64,000 bases of DNA from Tachypleus tridentatus (Eukaryota > Arthropoda > Merostomata > Xiphosura > Limulidae): assembly GCF_004210375.1 (NCBI RefSeq), contig NC_134833.1, positions 21,631,396-21,695,395 on the forward strand. Reading direction: 5' to 3'. A model generated the notes under the pieces. That model was not told the DNA's origin. It ran no database searches and saw only the letters and a list, made by a program, of their open reading frames with translations. Positions 24,401-33,489 of the stretch are shown here, piece after piece. The translations under genes and the position numbers were made by a program. Numbering within the stretch: position 1 is the stretch's first letter; each line of letters begins with the position of its first letter.

Positions 24401-27400
24401 TATCACACTACATACACACCATGTAAGATTCAACATTAACTCTAACGTTATCACGTTTGTATCACACTACATACACACCATGTAAGATTCAACATTAAAT
24501 CTAACGTTATCACGTTTGTATCACACTACATACACACCATGTAAGATTCAACATTAACTCTAACGTTATCACGTTTGTATCACACTACATACACACCATG
24601 TAAGATTCAACATTAACTCTAACGTTATCACGTTTGTATCACACTACATACACACCATGTAAGATTCAACATTAACTCTAACGTTATCACGTTTGTATCA
24701 CACTACATACACACCATGTAAAATTCAACATTAACTCTAACGTTATCACATTTGTATCACACTACATACACACCATGTAAGATTCAACATTAATTCTAAC
24801 GTTATCGCATTTGTATCACACTACATACACACCATGTAAAATTCAACATTAACTCTAACGTTATCACGTTTGTATCACACTACATACACACTATGTAAGA
24901 TTCAACATAACGTTATCACATATGTTTGAATGTATATATTTAAGCCTTAATGTTAACAAAACATAATTTACTTAGAGAATGCCAGTTGAATAGAACACAT
25001 TTTTCTCACGTGTGAGTGTTAAACGCGAGAACAACAGACCAAATAATTACAAAAGGATACGCTCTGAATGATAAAGGATAAAACAGAAGTTAAATATTAA
25101 AGAGTACAGGAGTTTCACAGTGAGTACCTGTCGGAAAGTTACGGAGGTAAAAATTCATGTCATCTAGGTGGATGACTAAATATTCTCTGCATTTCGACAT
25201 TTTGTTCTGTCGTTAGTAAATGTTAAGTATTCTTGATTAAATGCCAAACTGTAGTTGTAAAAAGTCATTTTAGATTAATAATTGAGGCAACGTTCCATAA
25301 GATTTCAGCTAGTTTGAATGATACCATTAATATACCAGAAAATTTGAGTCGATATAATAATTAGTTTGTTTGTTTTTGAATTTCGTGCAAACCTACACGA
25401 AGGCTCTCTGCTGCAGCCGTCCCTAATTTAACAATGTAAGACGAGTTGGAAGGCACCCATCGCTAAATCTTGGGCTCCTCTTTTACCAACGAATAGTGGG
25501 ATTGACCGTCACATCATAATGCCCCCACGACTGAAAGGAGGAGCATGTGACGGAGACTCTTAGATTACGACCCGAGCGCCTTAACCACCAGGCCATGCCG
25601 GGCCTATAATAATTAGAGATGGTCAATTACATTTAATAATTACAAATAGAACGATTTAAAGCAGTGGTTGTTGCAGACATGGGCCTTGGTATCAAGGGTT
25701 ACTTGTTTATCATCAATATACGCGCTTCACTGCGAATACCAAGCCAGTAGAAAGTCTAATGTTGTGTAGGGTGTAGTTATGACCATGTAACAGCTTTTTC
25801 ATACAAATAATATTCAGATATCAAGATTATTAAACGATATAAAGGACTCAAACCTTGAATTATCTGAATGGAAGCAAGAAAATGTACACACTAGAATGTT
25901 TAGAACAGGAATGGACATGATACCACACAACAACAATATTCCGTGAGCATGATACCACACAACAACCATATTCCGTGAGCATGATACCACACAACAACAA
26001 TATTCCGTGAGCATGATACCACACAACAACCATATTCCGTGAGCATGATACCACACAACAACCATATTCCGTGAGCATAATACCACACAACAACCATGTT
26101 CCGTGAGCATGATACCACACAACAATCATATTCCGTGAGCATAATACCACACAACAACCATATTTCGTGAGCATGATACCACACAACAACTATATTCCGT
26201 GAGCATAATACCACACAACAACCATGTTCCGTGAGCATGATACCACACAACAACCATATTCCGTGAGCATGATACCACACAACAACCATATTCCGTGAGC
26301 ATGATACCACACAACAACCATATTCCGTGAGCATAATACCACACAACAACCATGTTCCGTGAGCATGATACCACACAACAATCATATTCCGTGAGCATAA
26401 TACCACACAACAACCATATTTCGTGAGCATGATACCACACAACAACTATATTCCGTGAGCATAATACCACACAACAACCATGTTCCGTGAGCATGATACC
26501 ACACAACAATCATATTCCGTGAGCATGATACCACACAACAACCATATTTCGTGAGCATTATACCACACAACAACCATATTCCGTGAGCATGATACCACAC
26601 AACAACCATATTCCGTGAGCATATATACCACACAACAACCATGTTCCGTGAGCATGATACCACACAACAATCATATTCCGTGAGCATGATACCACACAGC
26701 AACCATATTTCGTGAGCATGATACCACACAACAACCATATTCCGTGAGCATGATACCACACAACAACCATATTCCGTGAGCATATATACCACACAACAAC
26801 CATGTTCCGTGAGCATGATACCACACAACAATCATATTCCGTGAGCATGATACCACACAACAACCATATTTCGTGAGCATTATACCACACAACAACCATA
26901 TTCCGGACAATGTCAGTGTTCGCAAAAGGAAACTGGAAATATCCACAAATACCGTTAAAAGCCTTTAACAAATTTAAAGATGGCAAAGACACACAGAAGC
27001 CTAAAATTTAGAAGTTTCCAGAAATCAAGACTGTTTTCGTGATAAAGATGACTTAAAAACTGGAACCACAGCAATCTAATTGGATCACATATCTGTTAGA
27101 TTTCCTAATGCAAATTCAATAGACTTTTACCCTTTGTTTCAGTTATAGGTGGCTTAGAAAATTATAGGTTACACGAACATTTTGTCATCTAAGATCGATT
27201 CTTCTCTGAAGATTGTTATAAAATCAGAGTGTTAGGCAAGACGGTCAAGAGAGGGAGCAGTCTAAAGTGTAGCCTGTGATCTGAAACATCATTGTTATAA
27301 CGTATAATAACACCCGACTATCAACCAACAGTTCGTACCATCAATCATTAGTTGATAGTGTCAAACAGTAGTTTATACCATCAACCATTAGTTCGTACCG

Positions 27401-30302
27401 TCAACCAGTAATTCGTACTGTGAACCAGTAATTCATACCATCAACCAATAGTTTATATTGTCAACCAATAGTTCATACTGTCAATCAGTAATTTATACCA
27501 TCAATCAGTATTCCATACTGTCACCCAACAGTTTGTACTATCAACCAGTAGTTCATACTGTCACCCAACAGTTTGTACTATCAACCAGTAGTTCATACCG
27601 TCACCCAACAGTTTGTACTATCAACCAATAGTTCATACTGTCACCCAACAGTTTGTACTATCAACCAGTAGTTCATACTGTCACCCAACAGTTTGTACTA
27701 TCAACCAGTAGTTCATACTGTCACCCAACAGTTTTTACTATCAACCAGTAGTTCATACTGTCACCCAACAGTTTGTACTATCAACCAGTAGTTCATACTG
27801 TCACCCAACAGTTTGTACTATCAACCAGTAGTTATGCCATGAAGCAGGAATTCTTCACTTGTTGCTCTTGACGGAAAACAATTAGTTATCAACACATACA
27901 AACTTTCTTTACTATGTATGATACAAACTTTTAATATTCTTGGACTAAAGCTTACAGAATGTGGTATATTTAAATGAACAAGACAGATTTCACTCAAATT
28001 ACGCAATTATACGAAAGCTCTCATTGTAGATTATATAACTGTACAAACATTATCACGGTCAATTTCATTGTAGATTATATAACTGTACAAACATTATCAC
28101 GGTCAATTTCACTGTAGATTATATAATTTCGTGAAAAGTTTCATTGCTACTTTGTTTATTGTTTATAGAATAAAATTAATATTTCTACTGTTACAATACG
28201 GATTTACTTAAGTTAACCAAAGCGTAATATACTTACAATATTAGGCACACGTTGTAAAAGAACCAAGTTTGTGATCGAACAATTTTCCACACTAAGCTTT
28301 GTGTAAGTTTTGACAAAGTTCACGACAATACTTACAAGAGCGATCGGAGAGATTCCATGCTCTTGTCCTGCTGTTCCTTTTCGAGATTGTACGCGTTTAT
28401 ATTGGACAACGTCAAATTTCACCTTCTAAGGCTCAGAAGATCCTTCTTAGATCCAGAAACGTGAACAGTCTGGATCATATTGTGTGATGTGATGATGAAT
28501 CTCAACTTTAATGTACCCATGAAGTTTGGTTACAAATCCAATTACACTTAACAGAATTATTAACCAAAAAGTGTAAGAAATGCCCTATCTCTCAGTTATA
28601 AAAACTGCTCCAAACCGAGATCAAACAAAACTTGGGAAGAACTGACCCATACTAACTTCCCATCTTATGTAAAATTTATTTGTACATCGGTTCATTAGTT
28701 TTCGAGATACGTACGCGGAAACACGAACATAAATACACGAACCTGCTTGAAATATACTCACACATTAAGGGTTACAATACCCGACTCGTCAAATCTTTTA
28801 TTTAAAAGGATTATATCTCGAAAATATGATAGAAATTAGAAAGTTATTGTTGTTAAAATTAAGGATGTAAAGCTATTGTTGTTAATTACAAAGTTATTGT
28901 TTTTATTTTTAAGGATGTAAAGCTATTGTTGTTAATTACAAAGTTTTTGTTGTTAAAATGAAGAATGTAAAGCTATTGTTGTTAATTACAAAGTTATTGT
29001 TGTTAAAATTAAGGATGTAAACCTATTTTTGTTAATTACAAAGTTATTGTTGTTAAAATTAAGGATGTAAAGCTATTGTTGTTAATTACAAAGTTATTGT
29101 TTTTATTTTTAAGGATGTAAAGCTATTGTTGTTAATTACAAAGTTTTTGTTGTTAAAATTAAGAATGTAAAGCTATTGTTGTTAATTACAAAGTTATTGT
29201 TTTAATTTTTAAGGATGTAAAGCTATTGTTGTTAATTACAAAGTTATTGTTTTAATTTTTAAGGATGTAAAGCTATTGTTGTTAATTACAAAGTTATTGT
29301 TTTTATTTTTAAGGATGTAAAGCTATTGTTGTTAATTACAAAGTTATTGTTTTAATTTTTAAGGATGTAAAGCTATTGTTGTTAACTACAAAGTTATTGT
29401 TGTTAAAATTAAGAATGTAAAGCTATTGTTGTTAATTACAAAGTTATTGTTTTTATTTTTAAGGATGTAAAGCTATTGTTGTTAATTACAAAGTTATTGT
29501 TGTTAAAATTAAGAATGTAAAGCTATTGTTGTTAATTACAAAGTTATTGTTTTTATTTTTAAGGATGTAAAGCTATCGTTGTTAATTATAAGGATACAGA
29601 GTTATTTTGGTTACTTATAAGGATGTAAAGCTATTGTTGTTAACTATAAAGATATAAAGTTATTGTTGTCAGTTATAAGAATCAACATAACGTATATTTC
29701 ACAAACATTAGTTTAGAAACCTTTATTAAATATATATGTAATAAGTATTTACTGACAACAGAAATGGACTCATGTTTTGTGTATGCAACACTTCCAATCT
29801 TTATCACAAAAAAATATTTTGTTGAATGTACAAATTTGGCCTAAACTGTAAGACTGTTTGTTTGTTGTTAAGTACAAATATATACATAATGGGCTATGCT
29901 TGCTTTGCCTACCGCGGATATGGAAATCCGATCTTAAAGCGTTGAAAGCCCTCAGATTTACGAAGGATAGGGGCGAACTATAAGGTTGGATTATATTTTT
30001 AAATATATGTATATAATTCCACTGGATAATCCTTCGCTTCATTAACGTTATGTACAACTACAACAGTACAACTTGAGGCCAACTGGTAATTTTGATCGCA
30101 CGAGAGTTAGAAAGTTTCTGTTTCGTTTCCAATTCCTGAAGGATTTTCGTAAACCACAAAGTTAACACAGGATAAATAATCCTGTGATACTGATAACGCT
30201 ACCTTTATCATACTTACAATGGTAAGATGAAGTGGCTGATTTTGAGAAACTCACAGTCGTTAGTGTTAAAAGAATGATGAAGTTCCTGGTTGGATGATTC
30301 AT
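9306..30302 (-). CDS. flz: Filzig-type modular serine protease (clip-like knot + Ser/Thr stem + trypsin domain), 7 exons
   Basis: Exons (5' to 3'): 30302-30218, 21005-19869, 16322-16243, 14830-14724, 13201-12936, 11903-11749, 9467-9306. They total 1992 nt, all phases join, and the product is 663 residues. Residues 1-28 hold an N-terminal hydrophobic stretch (FIILLTLTTVSFS), either a signal peptide or a short anchor. Cysteines 39, 49, 55, 66, 75 and 76 form a clip-like knot (C-x9-C-x5-C-x10-C-x8-CC). Residues 77-407 are a Ser/Thr/Pro-rich stem, probably O-glycosylated. Activation is at GR419|I420VGG. The S1 domain of 244 residues has His466 (TAAHC), Asp515 (ENDLALLELE), Ser613 (GDSGGP) and Asp607 in the pocket, so it should cut after Arg/Lys. 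ESTWLGLF, KNKCGGVL and VSHGIKCAGP match what I remember of Drosophila filzig, an extracellular-matrix protease of tracheal and cuticle morphogenesis. The orthology call is from memory. Confidence 0.88.
9850..9945 (+). repeat. Dispersed repeat D, copy 2
   Basis: TTTGGGTACCATCGATGCTA, GTATTTTCGGTCATAATCCC, TTAGGAGACTTAGGTTAGT. It lies in the last flz intron. Confidence 0.7.
9946..10902. other. AT-rich flz intron sequence
   Basis: A long A/T-dominated stretch with many AATAAA-like words at 9960-10130. No exon or repeat family recognised. Confidence 0.4.
10903..11148 (+). mobile_element. SINE family A with 10-bp target duplication
   Basis: Head CCCGGCATGGCCAGGTGG through tail AATTCCAAAACAAA. 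Flanked by CATAATGTAA at 10893-10902 and again at 11149-11158. The anticodon arm is partly deleted. The orientation is opposite to the host gene. Confidence 0.93.
11369..11550. repeat. Hairpin repeat H, copy with hammerhead-like core
   Basis: Near-palindromic: AGAACGGCTGGTAT, GAGAACAACGTTTCGACC, then CTGAAGATAACC, GTCGAAACGTTGTT and CACCTGTTCTGA, ending with TTCAAATGGGTTTCTCGTC. The 3' motif TTCAA-TGGGTTTCT is shared by all copies. Confidence 0.7.
11749..11903 (-). CDS. flz: flz exon 6: S1-pocket exon (155 nt)
   Basis: Acceptor TATTTAG, donor GAA|GTAAGT. Encodes VPIIGNSKCQEMF, FICAGYETGGQDSCE. The Asp of QDSCE is the trypsin-specificity residue. The paralogous Stubble-type exon has the same length. 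Confidence 0.92.
12023..12185. repeat. About 85-bp duplication in flz intron 5
   Basis: Two copies of a unit containing ACATATAATAATAGAAAACA, CGGATA and GCGTGACACTACATCT. Confidence 0.8.
12541..12935 (-). repeat. Tandem decayed copies of the flz exon 5 3' end and donor
   Basis: Three copies recur at steps of 107, 133 and 134 bp below the true exon end (CCATGG anchors at 12561, 12695, 12828; true 12935). On the minus strand each keeps the GAC-rich exon end, a version of CAGGCTG...CTTCCATG and a GTGATT donor-like site. They are exon/intron-boundary copies, not independent exons: frames are broken. Confidence 0.8.
12936..13201 (-). CDS. flz: flz exon 5: catalytic aspartate exon
   Basis: Acceptor ACTTTTCAG, donor CATG|GTAATT, 266 nt. 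Encodes LGEHDFGGDFESLKPVV, the ENDLALLELETPV block with the catalytic Asp, VPICLPE and VSGWGKLFH. Three decayed copies of its 3' end lie just downstream. Confidence 0.92.
13555..13652 (-). repeat. Dispersed repeat D, copy 3 (inverted)
   Basis: Complement reads TTTGGGTACACTCGC, GCCATAATCCCAATAATAT, GCTAGCTTAGG. It matches copies 1 and 2. Confidence 0.7.
14090..14197 (-). mobile_element. SINE family B, decayed
   Basis: GTTTTCAGTTATGCACAAAA, GGGCTATCTGTGGTAGAC, CCACGAGTATCGCC. Old copy. Confidence 0.65.
14437..14691 (-). mobile_element. SINE family A
   Basis: From TTCGCACAAAGCTACACGAG to CCTAGCCATGCC. B-box complement GGGATTCGAACCTGGGACCC present. It sits directly after flz exon 4 in the intron. 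Confidence 0.92.
14724..14830 (-). CDS. flz: flz exon 4: catalytic histidine exon
   Basis: VLLKESTWLGLFLKNKCGGV then LLNSKYVITAAHCQP, acceptor TGTGTAG, donor CAGG|GTAAGT. Contains the catalytic His of AAHC. Confidence 0.92.
15135..15365 (+). mobile_element. Degenerate SINE, family A-related
   Basis: GTTTCCGCGAAAACGCACTC, CACTATTCGGTCAGACTA, CAGTTGGCGGGGGGCG, then GGAACGGCCATGTGTAGGTA. Same subfamily as 6040-6255. Confidence 0.55.
15430..15672 (+). mobile_element. SINE family A, decayed
   Basis: AACACACTCGTCCTTTTAGT, ATGTGACAGTCAATCCTACC, AGTTGGCGGTGGACAG and a TTTTGTGCGAAATTCATCAA tail with CAAACAAAC. Confidence 0.75.
15966..16305 (-). repeat. 68-bp tandem array grown from flz exon 3 and its donor
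   Basis: Units start at 15966, 16034, 16102, 16170 and 16238, exactly 68 bp apart. The last is the true exon 3/donor. The others align base by base to about 62 bp of the exon (TAGAATTGTT...TATTTC...GTAGCCATGAC). The three at 16034, 16102 and 16170 end in GACAG|GTAAGT, a better donor consensus than the real CAA|GTAAGT; the farthest copy has lost it. The frame breaks soon after the IV of IVGG. Confidence 0.85.
16243..16322 (-). CDS. flz: flz exon 3: activation-cleavage exon (80 nt)
   Basis: Encodes DCGVRSLRPYGRIVGG and RNAYFGEWPWQ, bounded by CTTTTAG and CAA|GTAAGT. Trypsin-like cleavage after GR would free the IVGG N terminus. The paralogous exon of the Stubble-type gene is also exactly 80 nt. 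Four decayed copies of this exon follow in the intron. Confidence 0.9.
16330..17170. other. flz intron 2 sequence, nothing recognised
   Basis: AT-rich, no repeat family or exon identified. Confidence 0.4.
17171..17290 (-). mobile_element. SINE family C
   Basis: GATTTTCTTATAGCAAAGCT, GGCTATCTGCTGAGT, GGAGGGGAATCGAATCC, TTTACCGCTGTACC. Confidence 0.8.
17790..17960 (-). mobile_element. SINE family A, partial
   Basis: CCAACTCTTGGGTTC, CCAACTAATAGTGGGATT and a mutated head. The tail part is missing. Confidence 0.65.
17985..18112 (-). mobile_element. SINE family B
   Basis: TTAAGCACAAAGCTACACAA, CTGTGCTCTGCCCACTAC, TTTCTAGCGTTGTAAGCC, CAGACATACTGGTGTGCCAG. Full length. Confidence 0.88.
18128..18398 (-). 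mobile_element. SINE family A
   Basis: TTTTGAATTTCGTCCAAAGC through ACCACCTGGCCATGGCGG; almost full length. Confidence 0.93.
18482..18588 (-). mobile_element. SINE family B
   Basis: CAAGCTACACAATGTGCTAT, CACCACGAGCATCAAAACCC, CAGACATACCGCTATGCCAT. Third SINE in a row in flz intron 2. Confidence 0.85.
19062..19339 (-). mobile_element. SINE family A with 13-bp target duplication
   Basis: Full-length copy flanked by CCCTGCACGTTGA at 19049-19061 and 19340-19352. The exact duplication shows target-primed insertion and a fairly young age. Confidence 0.95.
19869..21005 (-). CDS. flz: flz exon 2: clip-like knot and Ser/Thr-rich stem
   Basis: Acceptor TTTACTTAG|GG at 21006; donor AAAG|GTAATT after 19869; 1137 nt, fully open. 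It encodes TCKDASGNSGVCIFKWNC and TNGFFYLTCC (the knot), then a long Ser/Thr-rich linker ending QQWDYRK. The knot spacing is identical to that of the Stubble-type gene's exon. No ATG is needed: the frame is open right through from the acceptor. Confidence 0.88.
21061..21200. repeat. Direct repeat of a 36-bp block
   Basis: CATTCAGCATCAACTCTGAC followed by TACGGAAACT occurs at about 21077 and 21162, upstream of flz exon 2. Confidence 0.75.
21280..22205. repeat. 159-bp higher-order array carrying 18 AP-1-type sites
   Basis: Three related subunits of about 53 bp (tags GTGTACACGGTGTATGACTC, GTGTACACTCTGCATGACTC, GTATAAACTCTGTATGAGTC) form a 159-bp unit repeated over five times, with shortened copies at the right end. 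Every subunit contains TGACTCA or TGAGTCA, the AP-1 (bZIP) consensus. I count 18 such heptamers. It lies in flz intron 1, about 280 bp upstream of exon 2. Confidence 0.88.
22206..22668. other. flz intron 1 sequence
   Basis: AT-rich, no feature recognised. Confidence 0.4.
22669..22788 (+). mobile_element. SINE family B
   Basis: CCAGTAGCTCAGCGGTAAAC head, GTGTTTCGATGCCCGTGG B box, TGTATAGCTTTGCTCTTAA tail and AACAAAG. Confidence 0.88.
22789..23379. other. flz intron 1 sequence
   Basis: No gene or family repeat recognised. Confidence 0.4.
23380..24935. repeat. About 59-bp tandem array, 1.5 kb
   Basis: Unit: GTAAGATTCAACATTAACTC, TAACGTTATCACGTTTGTAT, CACACTACATACACACCAT. The left third has a longer compound unit (AAATATAATCACGTCTGTAC variants); the right two thirds are homogeneous. 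Roughly 26 units. Confidence 0.93.
25363..25604 (-). mobile_element. SINE family A with 12-bp target duplication
   Basis: TATAATAATTAG lies on both sides (about 25352-25363 and 25605-25616). The body is shortened by an internal deletion of about 30 bp. Confidence 0.93.
25905..26910. repeat. 32-bp tandem array with higher-order structure
   Basis: About 31 copies of GAGCATGATACCACACAACA + ACCATATTCCGT. Variant units (CATGTTCCG, ATCATATTCC, TATTTCGTG, GCATATATACC) recur in the same order, for example 26093-26214 and 26349-26470, giving a 256-bp (8-unit) super-repeat. Several overlapping minus-strand frames are open because the period is not a multiple of three and no unit contains a stop; they are not genes. 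Confidence 0.93.
27310..27832. repeat. 40-bp tandem array
   Basis: Unit AGTTCATACTGTCACCCAAC + AGTTTGTACTATCAACCAGT; homogeneous on the right, decayed on the left. Confidence 0.93.
28019..28126. repeat. 45-bp repeat, 2.5 copies
   Basis: CATTGTAGATTATATAACTG, TACAAACATTATCACGGTCA repeated twice and partly a third time. Confidence 0.9.
28127..28835. other. flz intron 1 sequence
   Basis: No supported exon. A 69-codon open frame on the minus strand has no recognisable content. Confidence 0.4.
28840..29690. repeat. 50-bp tandem array, about 17 copies
   Basis: Unit AAGGATGTAAAGCTATTGTT, GTTAATTACAAAGTTATTGT + TTTTATTTTT or TGTTAAAATT. Two linker types alternate; the right end decays. Confidence 0.92.
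29852..29975 (-). mobile_element. SINE family B
   Basis: TTGTTAAGTACAAATATATA, TGGGCTATGCTTGCTTTG, CCGCGGATATGGAAATCC, TTAAAGCGTTGAAAGCC. Confidence 0.75.
30218..30302 (-). CDS. flz: flz exon 1: signal-sequence exon
   Basis: ATG at 30302 opens MNHPTRNFIILLTLTTVSFS and 8 more residues, then donor CATT|GTAAGTA. It ends in phase 1, which exon 2 (phase-1 acceptor) needs, giving Trp29. A basic residue precedes a hydrophobic core, as in secretory signals. A tiny upstream ATG (ATG AAA CAG CCA TGA) ends across the start codon. Confidence 0.7.
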
Positions 30303-30806
30303 GGCTGTTTCATACCCTAGAAACAGTGCGTGTGGCGGAAAAAAAGAGAAGAGAACCTTTAGTCATTTTCAGACGATTAACTTATAAGTAAAACTAATGC
30401 ATAAACATTTCGTGAATAATTATATAAATACAGAGAGAGAGAGACGAATTGCATGCTGGTAACAGAAATCCTGAAGTACATGAAACCAACAGTAACAAAC
30501 ATAAACCGAATGGTTAAAATCACAAATCAGAGAACGCCATATCTTATTATTACTGAATTGGAAATACGCAAACCGCTCTAGTTAAAGGTAATAAAAATCG
30601 TTAAAGGTAATCAAGTGGACGTGCTATTCTTCTGTTTAAAATTTGAAAATAGTATTTTAAAAACAGTTTTGGTTTCAGTTTAAATTAGAATTGTAAGATA
30701 TCATTGAACTATTTGCCGCTACTAATTATATCAATATCTCATATTTACCTACGTATTTTCTAAAGATTATCTGTTTATTATATGAATCAGCTGCGATTGA
30801 TATGAT
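30303..30806 (-). promoter_or_regulatory. 5' flank of the flz gene
   Basis: Expected to contain the 5' untranslated region and promoter. I see no convincing TATA or initiator arrangement. A short upstream frame (ATG AAA CAG CCA TGA) ends across the flz start codon (overlap ATGA). Confidence 0.3.
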
Positions 30807-30807
30807 T

Positions 30808-31081
30808 TGGTTTTGATTTTGTTTTGAATTTCGCGCAAAGCTACACAAAAGCTATCTGCTCTAGCCGTCCCTAATTTAGCAGTGTAAGACTAAAGAGAAG
30901 GCAGCTAGTCATCACCACCCACTTCTAACTCTTCGGCTACTCTTTTACTAACGAATAGTGGGATTGATCGTAACATTATGATGCCTCCACGGCGGAAAGG
31001 GCGAACACTTATAGTGTGACGGGGATTCGAGCTCGCGATCCTCAGATTACGGAGTGCCTTAACCACCTGGCCATGCCGGGC
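30808..31081 (-). mobile_element. SINE family A
   Basis: TTTTGAATTTCGCGCAAAGC to CACCTGGCCATGCCGGGCC. Missing about 8 bp of the anticodon arm. Confidence 0.93.
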
Positions 31082-31159
31082 CAGGTTTATATGAATGATA
31101 GCTGTCCACTGCTTGGTTATATTGTAAAGTTTCAGAACAATAAATAGCTGAAAGATTGT

Positions 31160-31186
31160 GTGTGTATATATATATATATATATATT
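31160..31186. repeat. (TA)n microsatellite
   Basis: GTGTGTATATATATATATAT run. Confidence 0.9.
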
Positions 31187-31536
31187 TACACACAAACATT
31201 TAAAAATCACACTTTAATGCATTTTTATAGGTTGGAGGGCTTAAAACTTTTATGCTCCCCTCAGATATCGAAACTCATTTTTAGCGTCACAAGTCGACAA
31301 ATTGAGTCTCCACGGAGCGTTTAAAACGATTACACGTTAAACATTACTTTAAACATTATTAGAGGCACATTTTATTTTGGAATAATTAGACGTAGGATTT
31401 TAAAAATAGTCGTAGAAGGTGTTCAGAATGTTTCTGTTACTTTTAACCACAGTATCCGACGTATCCCTAAACGAAGCAGTTGAAATAATTATTTTCTTTA
31501 AAGACGTTGTTCATAGATCTTTGTAATACAAACAAC

Positions 31537-31890
31537 ACAATGACACGTATTTTAGTCAAGCTACCTTTATCATTTTATCATATTGTTAGAAAAAATTTAC
31601 AATACAAACTACACAATGACACGTATTTTAGTCAAGTTACCTTTATCATTTTATCATATTATTAGAAAATATTTACAACACAAAGAACACAATGACACGT
31701 ATTTTAGTCAAGTTACCTTTATCATTTTATCATATTATTAGAAAATATTTACAACACAAAGAACACAATGACACGTATTTTAGTCAAGTTACCTTTATCA
31801 TTTTATCATATTATTAGAAAATATTTACAACACAAAGAACACAATGACACGTATTTTAGTCAAGTTACCTTTATCGTATTGTTATAAAAA
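31537..31890. repeat. 76-bp tandem array, about 5 copies
   Basis: Unit ACAATGACACGTATTTTAGT, CAAGTTACCTTTATCATTTT, ATCATATTATTAGAAAATAT, TTACAACACAAAGAAC. Exact 76-bp steps at 31613, 31689 and 31765. Confidence 0.93.
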
Positions 31891-33150
31891 CACTTTGGAA
31901 TATAAACTACATAGTTATACGTAGTTCAATCAAATTACCATTATCCTATTCTGAGAAGACTGAGAAATGAAAGAAATTCCAGTTTCGAGAAAAGGATTCA
32001 GGTGTACAAAATATTATGGATTTGAGACAACCTCACAAAATCCAAAATTTTATAAATAAAACGTACGATCCTCTCATACATCTGGTGAAATCTAGATCCC
32101 TGATGTTAGGTAGTTTTTAAGATATAATGATTTTTATCATAATCATTCTATTTATATATATGATTAATAGATGAGTATATATAGCTATAGACGAAGAGCT
32201 TACAAAACAAAAAATCAAAGTTCAACACATTACAAAAAAGAAGTCAATTGTTTTAGTCCTTACCCTAACCACAGCGCAGGTATGGTATTCTACTTAAACA
32301 AGTTCGTGTGAGTTGATTCCTAACATGTGTTTATATAAAGTAGATCAGAGTCGAGTTCAAGGTGGTTCCAGTAGTAGATTATGTTGGTCATTTTTTTTGG
32401 TTAGAAGACATCCGACTTGGTCAACACACCAGAACGTCCAAATGGATAATGACGATATGTTTCCTGAAAACTTTGAACATGTCTGGAATAATTTTTCAAC
32501 CTATTTTCAGGCTCTATATCAAAGACAGTCTGAGTTGTAGGCCTAATATGCATTTTTTTTTTCATTTGTTTTGTTCCTCTACGTTTTCAACAGAATATTA
32601 GAACTTTGCTTCACCTTTATACAGGTATTTAAAGGATGTTTCATGTGTGTTTTTTGAGATTGGTAACTAAAATGTTCTAAAAATAAATTCTTGGAAAAAT
32701 CAAGACATTAAAGATTTAATTACAGGTCAAGAATTGGCCACTTATTGAATAGTTTTTTAATAAATAAACTTTTAAAAAGTTATTTTCTTAACACGAAATT
32801 CAGTTACTGCGTAAAAATGATGTGCTTAAAGTGTTCATTCGTGGTTATTCATCATCATATATGAGTGGTTACTTTGTTTTTTATTTTGGTTTTACAATGT
32901 ATTATTTTTCTAAATGCTTTCTTAAAAATGTAAACATGCAATTTTGTGGTAATTTTAAGATGTCATAAAATTAAACCAATCGTAAATAGACTTACATCTA
33001 CAAGATTAACCACTTTAAATTTGTTTATGATTTGCTCTTAAAATGTTAAATCTCTTTAAGTAATAAAATGTTTTATAAGAGAGATGAACTAAAAAATGTC
33101 CTTAGAAAAATGCATTGAAGCTTAGTTCAGGTAAGTTATATATTCAAAAA
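31891..33150. other. Intergenic AT-rich sequence
   Basis: No gene recognised. Two overlapping open frames at 32313-32601 encode no family I know; Tc1-like remains are possible but unproven. Confidence 0.4.
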
Positions 33151-33480
33151 CGGCTGGTATGGGTAGAGAAGGCACTAATAGAGGAGCGAACATACTGAGA
33201 ATAAATAATTTATCCCTGTAATGATATTAGGTGGGTTTTCTCGTCATCAAGGATTATTAGTTCACGTAAAATCTCATAGATGGCAGCCAGGTCAAAATTT
33301 TCAGTTTGTAGATTTCATTAATCGAGTCTGATTTTCTCACTTGGAAAGAGTTCTGCACTTCCACCTAGTATCATTACAAGGATAAATTACTTTTTATCAG
33401 TATGTCCCTGCAGAAGAAAGGTCTATCTTTCGAAAGCGCTCGAATTATAGAGTTTTTATCATCTTGTATCATAACTTATT
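33150..33480 (+). repeat. Hairpin repeat, type 2 (GAAAGCGCTC core), with inner inverted repeat
   Basis: Starts CGGCTGGTATGGGTAGAG as in repeat H. An inverted repeat of about 30 bp (AATTTATCCCTGTAATGATA at 33209 versus its complement near 33365-33397) frames a 120-bp loop. Then comes GAAGAAAGGTCTATCTTTCG and AAAGCGCTCGAATTATAGAG. A sister sequence lies at 48286-48345. GTGGGTTTTCTCGTCATCAA links it to repeat H. Confidence 0.6.
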
Positions 33481-33489
33481 AGTTAATTT

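Noticed and set aside
25905-26910. CRISPR-like regular spacing of 32-bp units
   Set aside because: No unique spacers between units, and the genome is eukaryotic.
25814-26992. Several overlapping minus-strand frames rich in Cys, Val, Trp and Tyr
   Set aside because: All are translations of the 32-bp array in its different phases.
28213-28422. 69-residue minus-strand frame as a possible extra flz exon
   Set aside because: No suitable splice signals, and the flanking exons join in phase without it.
32313-32601. Two overlapping plus-strand frames suggestive of transposase remains
   Set aside because: No conserved catalytic motif that I can name; left as unassigned.
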